Shown: piece by piece, positions 48,678 through 57,418 of the stretch
Position numbering within the stretch: the first letter of the stretch is position 1
Layout of the letters: each line of letters begins with the position of its first letter
Source: Euryarchaeota archaeon UBA91
Lineage (GTDB): Archaea; Thermoplasmatota; Poseidoniia; Poseidoniales; Poseidoniaceae
Direction: 5' to 3'
DNA length: 64,000 nt
Assembly: GCA_002499705.1 (NCBI GenBank)
Contig: DAMU01000036.1
Coordinates: 7,822-71,821, forward strand
Notes under the pieces: generated by a model
What the model saw: only the letters and a program-made list of their open reading frames with translations
Database searches by the model: none
What the model was told of the DNA's origin: nothing
Made by a program: the position numbers and the translations under genes

Positions 48678-49817
48678 GTGATTGACATATCTGAAAAGCG
48701 GGATTACTATGAAGTCTTAGGAGTGGCAAAAGATGCCTCTTCTGCAGACCTCAAAAACGCTTTTCGCAGTCTCGCTCGAAAGTATCATCCCGACCGAAGT
48801 CAAGAAGACAACGCTGAAGAGATGTTCAAAGAAATTCAAGAAGCATATGCCGTTCTTTCAGATGAGCAGAAGCGTGGGCAATACGATCGATTTGGACATA
48901 AAGGACCTGGCGGCGGTTCTCCGTTTGGAGGTTTCGGCGGTGGCGGATTCAACATCAATTTAGAAGACCTCTTTGGTGGTGACATATTCTCTAACATCTT
49001 CGGTGGAGGTGGCGGTGGTGGACGACGTTCCCGCCGCCGAGGCAGCGACATTCGAATGTTTCATACAGTCGACCTTAAGAAAATCCATCACGGAAGTCAA
49101 GAGGAAGTTGAGGTTGAGTTACCTGTTGCATGCTCGAAATGTGCTGGAACTGGAGCCAAAGATGGCGAGATTTCTGACTGTAGAGAGTGCAACGGCCAGG
49201 GCCGTGTTCGAATGCGCCAGCAGGTTGGGCCTTTTGTCCAAGACGTTGTTCGAGACTGTCCTTCATGCGAAGGCTCCGGCCATCAAATTGACGAACAGTG
49301 CAGTACGTGTCGTGGTAAAGGAAAAGAAATCAAAGCCACAACATTACGCTTCAATATTCCCGCCGGAGCTGAATCTGGAACACGGCTTCGTATGCGAGGT
49401 AAAGGTGAGCCAGCGCCTAATGGAAAGGGTGAGGATGGTGATTTATTTATTGAAATCGAAGTTGAAGAGCACCTATGGTTCGAACGTTCCAGTGCTGATT
49501 TAATCATGTCCTTGCCACTCGGTTATTCAGACCTTGTGTTGGGTACAAGTATCACTCTTGAGCACGTCGACGGTAAGGATTTGACAATTAAGGTTCCAGC
49601 CTATTCCAATTCTGGCGATACCATTGAAATTAAGAAAAGAGGCTTACCCCGAAACAGAGGCTCTGGCCGTGGAGATGTGATTGTATTGCTGAAGTTACAC
49701 ATGCCCAAGAAGGTTGATAAAAAGTCAAAGAAATCTCTTCAGGAATTAAAAGATGTTCTTGCACCAAAAGATATTCTTGAACGTATTAAAGCGGATGCGA
49801 AAGACCGACGGAATTGA
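48678..49817 (+). CDS. dnaJ: DnaJ (Hsp40) chaperone
   Basis: A 379-residue type I DnaJ, co-chaperone of DnaK. The J domain starts at about residue 7 (RDYYEVLGVAKDAS) and has the HPD motif in RKYHPDRS. A Gly-rich linker (GGGSPFGGFGGGG, and GGGGGGG later) follows. The zinc domain has all four repeats: CSKCAGTG, CRECNGQG, CPSCEGSG and CSTCRGKG. The C-terminal substrate-binding domains are complete. No dnaK or grpE is in the window, so they are encoded elsewhere. The start is GTG 48678 or GTG 48669; the first leaves MIDISEKRDYY, which fits the family better. In archaea the DnaK system is patchy and thought to come from bacteria, but the sequence has no obvious composition break here. Confidence 0.95.
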   Translation: MIDISEKRDYYEVLGVAKDASSADLKNAFRSLARKYHPDRSQEDNAEEMFKEIQEAYAVLSDEQKRGQYDRFGHKGPGGGSPFGGFGGGGFNINLEDLFGGDIFSNIFGGGGGGGRRSRRRGSDIRMFHTVDLKKIHHGSQEEVEVELPVACSKCAGTGAKDGEISDCRECNGQGRVRMRQQVGPFVQDVVRDCPSCEGSGHQIDEQCSTCRGKGKEIKATTLRFNIPAGAESGTRLRMRGKGEPAPNGKGEDGDLFIEIEVEEHLWFERSSADLIMSLPLGYSDLVLGTSITLEHVDGKDLTIKVPAYSNSGDTIEIKKRGLPRNRGSGRGDVIVLLKLHMPKKVDKKSKKSLQELKDVLAPKDILERIKADAKDRRN

Positions 49818-49851
49818 AATTAGCTTAGACGATAGGACGTTATTCTTTCAC

Positions 49852-49866
49852 TTGTTTTTTTGTTTT
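49852..49866 (+). terminator. T-rich terminator after dnaJ
   Basis: TTGTTTTTTTGTTTT lies 35-49 bases past the dnaJ stop, the form of an archaeal T-tract terminator. The 168-bp gap to the next gene holds nothing else clear. Confidence 0.5.
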
Positions 49867-49985
49867 CGCCATCGATTACACTGTCAATTGAGAAATCATT
49901 GATGGATTGTTTAGGACTCATACATCGAGAATTGTTTGCCTATGAAGTGCAAGGTATGATAGGCAATAGTGAATTGGAATGCAAC

Positions 49986-52745
49986 ATGGTGAACAAACAG
50001 GTATCCATCGTGCTACTCAGCATTTTGCTGTTTTCTATTCCTTCTCACGCAGTTGCTACAAAGGAGGCTACCTTTGTGGAACAATTTGGAGAGGTGTTTG
50101 AAGAAGTTGTTATTGCCGACTCTTCCGATATGCTTGACGACCCCCGAGACCTTGAATTTCACCCTGGCCGAACCAATGAACTTTGGGTAGCCAACCGTGC
50201 TACAGACAGCATCACTATCATCGAAAACACTGGCATGGAGTCTCAGACCTCTCAAAATCGTCAAGATTCCAACAGAAATCATTTCCTTGAAGAAGTCAGT
50301 TCAATTGCATTTGGCGCCTACCATCCAGAGTTTGACTGGCAATGGGGTTCTGCCCAAGAAACTGGTAATACCTTCTGTGGCCAAATTCAACAGAATTTCT
50401 TCATGGGACCAACACTCTGGCCTTCTTCTTTGAACCATTTTGCAGTCGAAAACCAAAACAACGGTAATGGGCTACTTGGAAGCCATATTGATATGAATCA
50501 CGAATCTCCATACGGAGTTGGAATTGCTCATGATTATGACAATGTTTACTGGTATAACGACGGCTACTACGGCGAACTTGTTCGCTACGATTTCCAAGAT
50601 GACCATGACACTGGTGAAGACGACCATTCAGACGCAATCATCCGTCGATATTCCGATATTACTCTCACGCACGCCTACGGCATACCCGGGCACATGGTCA
50701 TGGACAAGAGTTCAGGTATTCTCTACATCGCAGATGCCGGAGCAAATAGGGTTCTTTGGGTTAATACCGATGATACGAATTTCGAGACCGAGGACATTAT
50801 GGACGATGCGTCTCGCCTTGAGCCATTGCAAGAATATTCCAGAATAACGGACATTGAATGGGGAGTTCTCGCCTCGGGACTTGACTTTCCTTCTGGAATT
50901 GCACTCGACGGTGACCGGCTGTTTGTCTCTCAGAACGGTAACGGTAAAATCGTCGCCTATGACTTGAATTCAGACGGTAAAAGCGCTACTGAAGCGGATT
51001 CTATCCAAACCTCAGCCTCTTCGATAATGGGACTGGAAATTGGACCAAACGGGCATCTGTTTTACGTTGATAACGGAAGAGATGAGGTCGTTCGGATTGA
51101 TCCATTTATGGACGTAGATGGCGATGGAGTCGGTGACGATGTAGATAATTGCCCCTACATTTCAAACTCTGCTCAGGCTAATTATGATAACGATTCCAAA
51201 GGGGATGCTTGTGATGAGGACGATGATAATGATTCAGTTCTCGACATAGATGACAATTGTCTTCGAGGTAATCTCTCTTGGATTTCTTCTATGCTGACTG
51301 ATCACGATTCGGATGGCTGTGCCGATTTGACCGAAGACTTCGATGACGATAACGATGGCCTATATGACCAGATAGATTCGTGTGCACTCGGTGACGTTGG
51401 TTGGACTTCTTCTGCTCTTACGGATTATGATTTCGATGGATGCCAAGACGCTGGTGAAGATTACGATGATGATAACGACCGAATTTGCGATGCCGAAGAA
51501 GTCGATGGTTTCTGGGCTTGCACTGAATCCTCTGCTTCCGCTGATTTGTGTCCTACCAGCCCTCCATCCTTCTTTTCCACTTTAACAAATGATGGAGATC
51601 AAGACGGTTGCCAAGATATTGGTGAAGACCTCGACGATGATAATGACGGCTTCTTTGACGAACTCGACCATTGTCCGGTCAATGCCGGAACCAGTAACCT
51701 CGGTTCGCTGATGGGATGTTCCGATTTTGATAATGATGGCTATGCCGATTCAATCGATGAGTTCCCCACTGAACCCACCCAGTGGTCAGACCTCGATGGT
51801 GACGGATTTGGCGATGAATCAACTGGGTTTGAAGGCGACCAGTGCAAGACGGTTGTAGGCACTTCGTTTGAAGACCGCATTGGCTGTCTCGATTCGGATG
51901 ATGATGGCTGGTCTGACCCTGATTCGACATGGACAACAAGCTCCGGCGCTGATGCGTTCCCAACGTATTACAGTCAGCATGTTGATCAAGACGGTGACGG
52001 TTATGGCGATGCAGCCAATGGCTTCCAAGCAGACATATGCCCTTTGATTGCCGGTACATCTTTCCAAGATGTGTTTGGATGCTTAGACTCCGATGGTGAC
52101 GGATGGTCAGATGCAGGAGATGCTCTGCCAGAAGACCCAACTCAGTATTTGGATGCAGACATGGACGGCTATGGCGATTCTATGTCAGGTAATCTCCCTG
52201 ACAGTTGCCCTGGCTTGTTCGGACTTTCATCGTCCGAACGATTTGGATGCCCTGACTCTGACGGTGATGGATGGGATGACGGTTTAGATGCATTCTCTGA
52301 AGATGACCGATTTTGGTCGGACGCTGATGAAGATGGACATCCGGACCAGACGGGTACAGAATTGAGCGATGATTGTCCTGAAGTTGCTGGAAACTCAAAC
52401 CAAGATCGTATCGGATGCCCTGATGCAGATGGAGACGGTTGGTCCGATGAAGCAGATACCTTCCCGCAAGATGCAACTCGGCATGTCGCCTCTGAATCTT
52501 CCTCTCTGACTCTTCAGATTGGTCTTGCAGGTTTTGCAGTGCTCATTCTTCTCGCACTTGTTGCAGTGTTTGTAACTCGTCGTGACGGTAACTCGACAAT
52601 GGATTTGACACCTCAACCGGTAACACCTCAACTGAATGCTCCAATGGTCGCCAACACTCCACCACTTCCACCAGAGGGCCTACCTGCCGGCTGGACGATG
52701 GAGCAATGGGCATGGTACGGCGAAGATTACCTCAAGAACCGTTGA
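49986..52745 (+). CDS. Propeller plus thrombospondin-3-like repeat surface protein, membrane-anchored
   Basis: A 919-residue exported protein. The signal peptide is MVNKQVSIVLLSILLFSIPSHA; the frame runs back to 49860 but that part has no signal and is not used. Residues about 30-375 contain NHL/propeller-like segments (ADAGANRVLWVNTDD, GNGKIVAYDL). Residues about 378-830 are Asp-rich calcium-loop repeats of thrombospondin type 3 kind, with the recurring pattern GCxDSDGDGWSD and PTQ(Y/W)xDxDGDGYGD plus Cys in each unit (about six of the longer type). A membrane helix lies at about 843-865. The cytoplasmic tail ends in PPLPPEGLPAGWTMEQWAWYGEDY, nearly the same as the tail of the protein at 37742-43177. 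Its partner is unknown. The ligand may be calcium-dependent. Confidence 0.8.
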   Translation: MVNKQVSIVLLSILLFSIPSHAVATKEATFVEQFGEVFEEVVIADSSDMLDDPRDLEFHPGRTNELWVANRATDSITIIENTGMESQTSQNRQDSNRNHFLEEVSSIAFGAYHPEFDWQWGSAQETGNTFCGQIQQNFFMGPTLWPSSLNHFAVENQNNGNGLLGSHIDMNHESPYGVGIAHDYDNVYWYNDGYYGELVRYDFQDDHDTGEDDHSDAIIRRYSDITLTHAYGIPGHMVMDKSSGILYIADAGANRVLWVNTDDTNFETEDIMDDASRLEPLQEYSRITDIEWGVLASGLDFPSGIALDGDRLFVSQNGNGKIVAYDLNSDGKSATEADSIQTSASSIMGLEIGPNGHLFYVDNGRDEVVRIDPFMDVDGDGVGDDVDNCPYISNSAQANYDNDSKGDACDEDDDNDSVLDIDDNCLRGNLSWISSMLTDHDSDGCADLTEDFDDDNDGLYDQIDSCALGDVGWTSSALTDYDFDGCQDAGEDYDDDNDRICDAEEVDGFWACTESSASADLCPTSPPSFFSTLTNDGDQDGCQDIGEDLDDDNDGFFDELDHCPVNAGTSNLGSLMGCSDFDNDGYADSIDEFPTEPTQWSDLDGDGFGDESTGFEGDQCKTVVGTSFEDRIGCLDSDDDGWSDPDSTWTTSSGADAFPTYYSQHVDQDGDGYGDAANGFQADICPLIAGTSFQDVFGCLDSDGDGWSDAGDALPEDPTQYLDADMDGYGDSMSGNLPDSCPGLFGLSSSERFGCPDSDGDGWDDGLDAFSEDDRFWSDADEDGHPDQTGTELSDDCPEVAGNSNQDRIGCPDADGDGWSDEADTFPQDATRHVASESSSLTLQIGLAGFAVLILLALVAVFVTRRDGNSTMDLTPQPVTPQLNAPMVANTPPLPPEGLPAGWTMEQWAWYGEDYLKNR

Positions 52746-52775
52746 ATGTTACGCTCGACTACTTGCATCTGAGTT

Positions 52776-54086
52776 TTACAACTCATCAAGTATCCCAGCA
52801 CTGATCAACAATACAAGAAGCATTATTGTCATCAATACTGCCAATGCATGGAAAGCAATCGAGACCAAAATACGAATTTCCTTGCTTTCAATCCTGTTGT
52901 AAGGGTAGATCTTGGACACTTCTTCATGCCCACCCTTGAGGCCATAGACAGTTCGAGCAAATGTGGCTCTGCGTACAATTTCAAAGCACACCATGACGCC
53001 AGCCATTACGAGAATTGTGCCAAGCGCCAATCCAACATAATAACCTGCTCCAATGAGCCCAAAAATGGCAATCGGGAAGAACGTGAGATGCATGTGAACA
53101 ATGTATGTTGGGTATACAGCCTCGTTGAGATAAGCCAACCATTTACTTGGACGGTTCAAGAATTTCGATGCCCAACTGAATATTAAGAGGCACCAAAACC
53201 ATGCATGAAATGATTGAACTATTGCTGCAATGATTGTGGTTCCTGAAATGGCAGCATATCCCTCATTCACCCATCCACCGGACATGATGTTCGGTATCGT
53301 ATTCGATTCACTCAACATGAACCAGAAGACTGCTAAAATTGGTGTCAAAATCGTTATTGGTATTCTTATCTTATCAAGGGCAGGAAAGTAATCATCCTTT
53401 GCTGAAATCATCAAGTATCCAAACAAGAAGTAGAGTAAATACCGAGAAAACTCCCACCACATTCCAACTTCACCAAAACCCCATGGCTTGAACAAAAGGG
53501 CATTGATGAAGAGTAAAACGGCAGGAATGAGCATTATTCCGAGCCCATATCGAATGTTCAGTATTGACTGTACAGTTCGCACAATCAAGCCCTGAGGATT
53601 CTTTCGAATGTGTGCGAATACAGGCGTCAACAGCAGTGAATAGATGAGTAGATTGTAGATGAACCACAAATGGCCGTAAGGCATATTCTCTGAACCCGGA
53701 AATATTGTAAACAATCCAGTGAGTGCCTTTTTCGGTTCAAATATGCCAAAAAACAGGATGAAGGTTGCGAAGATCAACGGGAATCCTAAGCGTATCCCTC
53801 GTTCTGCAACATACTTTTTGGCCGTTCTGCGTCGGAAAGCGAAAGCACTCCCCATTCCAGAGATGACAAATAATGCCGCAAGTCTCCATTGATGCATCAC
53901 TCCAATTATGATGAAAAGTGGAAAGTTGAACAACTCCATACTGCTTCCTTCACCCTCGAGTTGTCCGAGGGAGAAAACAGCATAATGAAACCAAATGAGC
54001 AGTGCAAAGAGAATAACTCGCAGCCAATCAATGTCGTAACGGCGTGATGATTGACCGACAGTATTTGGCGAAGGTGAATGAATCAT
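52776..54086 (-). CDS. Acyltransferase family 3 membrane protein
   Basis: A 436-residue protein with about ten membrane helices, of the acyltransferase 3 family (OafA/OpgC-like). The marks are YDIDWLRVILFALLIWFHY near the N-terminus, with the catalytic His in that helix, and LFVISGMGSAFAFRRR after it. Enzymes of the family add acetyl or other acyl groups to sugars at the membrane. In this window the target could be an extracellular glycan, but that is inference. It reads away from the polytopic protein at 54205, with about 118 bp between starts. Confidence 0.88.
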   Translation of the reverse strand: MIHSPSPNTVGQSSRRYDIDWLRVILFALLIWFHYAVFSLGQLEGEGSSMELFNFPLFIIIGVMHQWRLAALFVISGMGSAFAFRRRTAKKYVAERGIRLGFPLIFATFILFFGIFEPKKALTGLFTIFPGSENMPYGHLWFIYNLLIYSLLLTPVFAHIRKNPQGLIVRTVQSILNIRYGLGIMLIPAVLLFINALLFKPWGFGEVGMWWEFSRYLLYFLFGYLMISAKDDYFPALDKIRIPITILTPILAVFWFMLSESNTIPNIMSGGWVNEGYAAISGTTIIAAIVQSFHAWFWCLLIFSWASKFLNRPSKWLAYLNEAVYPTYIVHMHLTFFPIAIFGLIGAGYYVGLALGTILVMAGVMVCFEIVRRATFARTVYGLKGGHEEVSKIYPYNRIESKEIRILVSIAFHALAVLMTIMLLVLLISAGILDEL

Positions 54087-54204
54087 GCTTCAATACCAAA
54101 TCGTTCCAAGCATCGTGGTATTTCAAACGACACCCTTCCTTGCGCTTTCATCTGGTTAATCAAGAAGCCTTTTGAAACATTGGTGGCCTGCGAAACTTGG
54201 TTCA

Positions 54205-55128
54205 ATGAGTGGGTATGGCGAGGAAGACTCCACTGGGAAGAGTCTCATGACACTCGGGGCAATCGCTCTGTTCAGTTTTGTATTTCTTTTCTATTGGGAT
54301 GTATTCACCTTGCTGGAAAGAACATCAGCCTCTTTTAGGACCTCTTTTCTACCAGACTCAGTGATTTTCTTTTGGCGAATGTCTTGCCTGCTTGTGAGTA
54401 TATATGCAATTATCTACATGTTTCGCATGAAGACGGGCACCATGGTCGTACTCGACCATGATACGCGTTCCGAAATCATTCTTCATCCTCTCGGGATTCG
54501 AAAGTTTGTGACGTTCAGTAGCTGGACCCTCATCTGCAGTGTCGTCTATTTTCTTCTTGCCACGCTCTCTTCATTTTCTTTGTTTTTTGGTTCTGTCCTT
54601 CCCACTTGGATAAACACCGCTCAAGTTCTCTTTTTCACGATGGCTTTGGGTGCAGGTTTCCTAACCTCAACAGTTGTACGTTATGTCATTTTACCCGCTG
54701 AAGTCAAGCAAAAGAGGGTACATGAACATCAATTCTACTTTCACAACCAAATGATGCATAATTTCACGACAATTTTCTTGGCATTTGAAATTGTCCTCGT
54801 TCAACCGGAGTTGCGACCTCACTTTGCAATATTTGGATTGCTTATTGGAACTCTTTACGCTCTTTTTGCTTTTCCATTCGCCTATTTTGGGGGCGGCTAT
54901 TATGTTTACAGTTTTATTGACCCGAGACTAAAACTTGCACCCTTGTTTGTGAGTGGTCTTGCAGGTGCAATTTCGGTATTCTACCTTGGTCTTTGGCTCC
55001 TCAGTCTGCTTGTTGAATACAACGGGCTGATCGGTGGAGTGGCTGTGGTCATATGGCTGTCACTTATCGTTCAATTCCAACCCGAAGATATTGAATATGA
55101 AGTTGAAACGAATTCAATTCAAGGATGA
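54205..55128 (+). CDS. Polytopic membrane protein, unknown
   Basis: A 307-residue protein with about seven hydrophobic helices (for example LMTLGAIALFSFVFLFYWDVF, FAIFGLLIGTLYALFAFPFAYFGGGYY and LAPLFVSGLAGAISVFYLGLWLLSLL). No catalytic or transport motif is recognisable. The frame also opens at TTG 54172, but the ATG at 54205 gives the simpler start. It is divergent from the acyltransferase and its stop lies 11 bp from the stop of the convergent large secreted protein. A role in surface glycan or lipid handling is only suggested by the neighbour. Confidence 0.6.
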   Translation: MSGYGEEDSTGKSLMTLGAIALFSFVFLFYWDVFTLLERTSASFRTSFLPDSVIFFWRMSCLLVSIYAIIYMFRMKTGTMVVLDHDTRSEIILHPLGIRKFVTFSSWTLICSVVYFLLATLSSFSLFFGSVLPTWINTAQVLFFTMALGAGFLTSTVVRYVILPAEVKQKRVHEHQFYFHNQMMHNFTTIFLAFEIVLVQPELRPHFAIFGLLIGTLYALFAFPFAYFGGGYYVYSFIDPRLKLAPLFVSGLAGAISVFYLGLWLLSLLVEYNGLIGGVAVVIWLSLIVQFQPEDIEYEVETNSIQG

Positions 55129-55138
55129 AAGTGCCGAA

Positions 55139-57367
55139 TCAAGCATCTTTCAACGACAGCGTTGTTGGGATTCGAGCTGCGCTTGCTTCTCCATCCATTC
55201 TACCATTGAGCTCGATATCGACAACCTCTGCATCTCCAGAGAGTTCCGCCATTATGAACGTCTTATTCCCTTTCGCCATTGTATCAAGGAACACCTCTTC
55301 ACCCCGATGAAGGAATCGAGGTTCTACCAGTTCAATTTTCCATGCTTCGCCAACCGGGGCATCGAAACGCAATGCTGCTAAATCCCAATTACCTTCCAAT
55401 ATGTGGACGCCAACCATTATTGGAATGGCATTCGGCTCCTTTGCCATTCGGTGGTCTAACTTCCATACAGCCATTGCGACATTCTCTGTGCGGTATTCAA
55501 GGTCAGTAGAACCCCATGCTTTGTTTGCCTCATCCCATTCAAGCATAGTAACTGCATGAAGTGCATTGGTCAAATTCTTTCGTGATTGCTGAGGTGTAAT
55601 CTCGCCCGAATCCATTTGTTGTTTGAACCATGCAAGTTGCTCGGTTTTCATCAGCAAACTTTCGGCAGATTTCTTTCGGCGGTATTGCTGAATTCCCAAA
55701 AATATGACGGGAATCAAGAACAGAGAGCCAAGGAAAAATCGTGCGATTACGCCCCATTTTTCAGCATTTTCATCGGGGGGGAAGTAGGGCTCATTTCCTT
55801 CATCCATGAGCGAGTAAATTGATGAGACGAAGTAAGAGACATGTGGCACCTCTTCTCCCCAACTGTGATTGGACTGATTTACAGAATCCAGTAGAGAGAC
55901 TCGAAAGAAATGCGTGCCACGACTCATCTCAAGTACCGTCTGAATCTTTCCATTCACCAATGTCACCGTGCGTGCATCTTCATCGACCCATGTATCTTGT
56001 TCCATACTCCAAAGTTCAAGTTGTAGGAGTTCAAGATTACTGCCTTCGACAAGAATCTTGACCAGGTGCTCTGATTCATCCCAGCCTTCAATTTCAATAC
56101 GATAAACGTCTGCAGTGTCATGGATTGCCAGCGTCAGTTGCCCTTCAATTTGTCCGGACTGTAGCGGCATGAGAGGCCAAGAAGAATTATCGGCAGATTG
56201 CGAAGATGGGAGATACGAAGGTGCTTCTTCGCCGGAACCAATATCGGAAAAATCCTCAACATGAATCACTAACCAGTGAACATTGGATTCAACCACAAAT
56301 CGTGCCGCACTGATATTTGGGTAAGGGTAAAACACCGTTGCTCTTTCTGAACTCAACTCTTGAACCTCACCCGATATCCATGATCCACTCACCAATTGGT
56401 CGATGCGAACCGTAGAATCAAGAGCAATTGATTGCAATGTAAACTTCTGCGTATCATTCATCTCTATTGTTGCTGAAGTGGAATAATGCCCGACGATTTT
56501 CAAATCCTCATGGTCTTGAATGAATTGGTTTGCATTCCCATCATTGAAGAGCACTGCCTTGAGAACCCACGCTGTTTCTAGAGATTCGCTTTCCACTTTT
56601 AGCAGAACTCTTCCACTTTCAGAGAAATGCCAAAACTTGGATTCTGGATGGTCATTTGCTGTAAGAGCATTTACCTGCTCAATCGTTTGATTACTCAACA
56701 GTTCAGCAGTTTGGTTTTGAAAGTACAATGCAAACGATATGTCTGCAGTCGCATGCATGAGTTGCAGTTCAAGAGAATCCCCTGCAGATACATTTAGCGG
56801 CACGTATTCCGGAGTGCTTTCTTGAAGAACACCTCGCAAAAATTGATTTTCGTAAAACTCTCCTAAGCCTATACTGTCCAAGTCCCCTCGGTTTGGATCG
56901 ATACACTCGAGGATTTGATGGCACATATGCAGTTGGTTTAGTTGAATGGATTCAGTAGGAGCAGGCCGAGTTGTAGCGTAATTCTCATCGATGGTTTGAA
57001 CCAGTGAGTATGCGATGTATTCTTCTTCTGTACTGGTTATGTTAAGGTCGACTGAAGTATTGGTTGAAGCCTGAAGTGACAATACTGATGTGGTTGAGGT
57101 TGTCGTTCCATCAAGGGTAATTTGAGCTTCACAGTAATCGCAATCAAGCGATATGCTGAACCACTCTCCAGCAGTCATTGTCCATTGCCGATGGTATTGT
57201 TCCGAGGGTTCAGATTGGAACCCAGTTATTCGCCCATCGGTAATTGTTTCATTGGTTTGAGCGCTCGGTTCGGAAGCGACAGAAAGCGGGTTAAACGCCA
57301 AGATTAGAAAGAGCATGGTCATGCTAACAGCGACAAAGGTGGTATTGCGACCATTTCCTCCGTCCAT
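55139..57367 (-). CDS. Large exported protein with membrane helix and cytoplasmic domain
   Basis: A 742-residue protein. A signal peptide or N-terminal helix at about 10-31 (FVAVSMTMLFLILAFNPLSVA) is followed by about 505 residues of beta-rich exported material with several NxS/T sites and few Cys. One membrane helix is at about 537-558 (IARFFLGSLFLIPVIFLGI), and behind it a 180-residue cytoplasmic domain rich in helix then beta (WFKQQMDSGEITPQQSRKNL; AVWKLDHRMAKEPNAIP). That tail is larger than those of the other surface proteins here, so it may signal or bind a cytoplasmic partner. I do not recognise the family. It is divergent from arcS, with about 51 bp between starts. Confidence 0.7.
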   Translation of the reverse strand: MDGGNGRNTTFVAVSMTMLFLILAFNPLSVASEPSAQTNETITDGRITGFQSEPSEQYHRQWTMTAGEWFSISLDCDYCEAQITLDGTTTSTTSVLSLQASTNTSVDLNITSTEEEYIAYSLVQTIDENYATTRPAPTESIQLNQLHMCHQILECIDPNRGDLDSIGLGEFYENQFLRGVLQESTPEYVPLNVSAGDSLELQLMHATADISFALYFQNQTAELLSNQTIEQVNALTANDHPESKFWHFSESGRVLLKVESESLETAWVLKAVLFNDGNANQFIQDHEDLKIVGHYSTSATIEMNDTQKFTLQSIALDSTVRIDQLVSGSWISGEVQELSSERATVFYPYPNISAARFVVESNVHWLVIHVEDFSDIGSGEEAPSYLPSSQSADNSSWPLMPLQSGQIEGQLTLAIHDTADVYRIEIEGWDESEHLVKILVEGSNLELLQLELWSMEQDTWVDEDARTVTLVNGKIQTVLEMSRGTHFFRVSLLDSVNQSNHSWGEEVPHVSYFVSSIYSLMDEGNEPYFPPDENAEKWGVIARFFLGSLFLIPVIFLGIQQYRRKKSAESLLMKTEQLAWFKQQMDSGEITPQQSRKNLTNALHAVTMLEWDEANKAWGSTDLEYRTENVAMAVWKLDHRMAKEPNAIPIMVGVHILEGNWDLAALRFDAPVGEAWKIELVEPRFLHRGEEVFLDTMAKGNKTFIMAELSGDAEVVDIELNGRMDGEASAARIPTTLSLKDA

Positions 57368-57418
57368 GTCGTTGCCTGTGGAGTATTTGCTTTGAACTTA
57401 GGCCCTACCAAGTGTCCA

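Noticed and set aside
48973..49503. 176-codon plus-strand frame inside dnaJ
   Set aside because: The dnaJ frame carries the J domain and all four zinc motifs across the same bases, so the other frame is not coding.
51679..52140. 153-codon minus-strand open frame rich in His, Arg and Leu
   Set aside because: It is the complement of the calcium-loop repeats of the gene at 49986 and has the biased composition expected of that.
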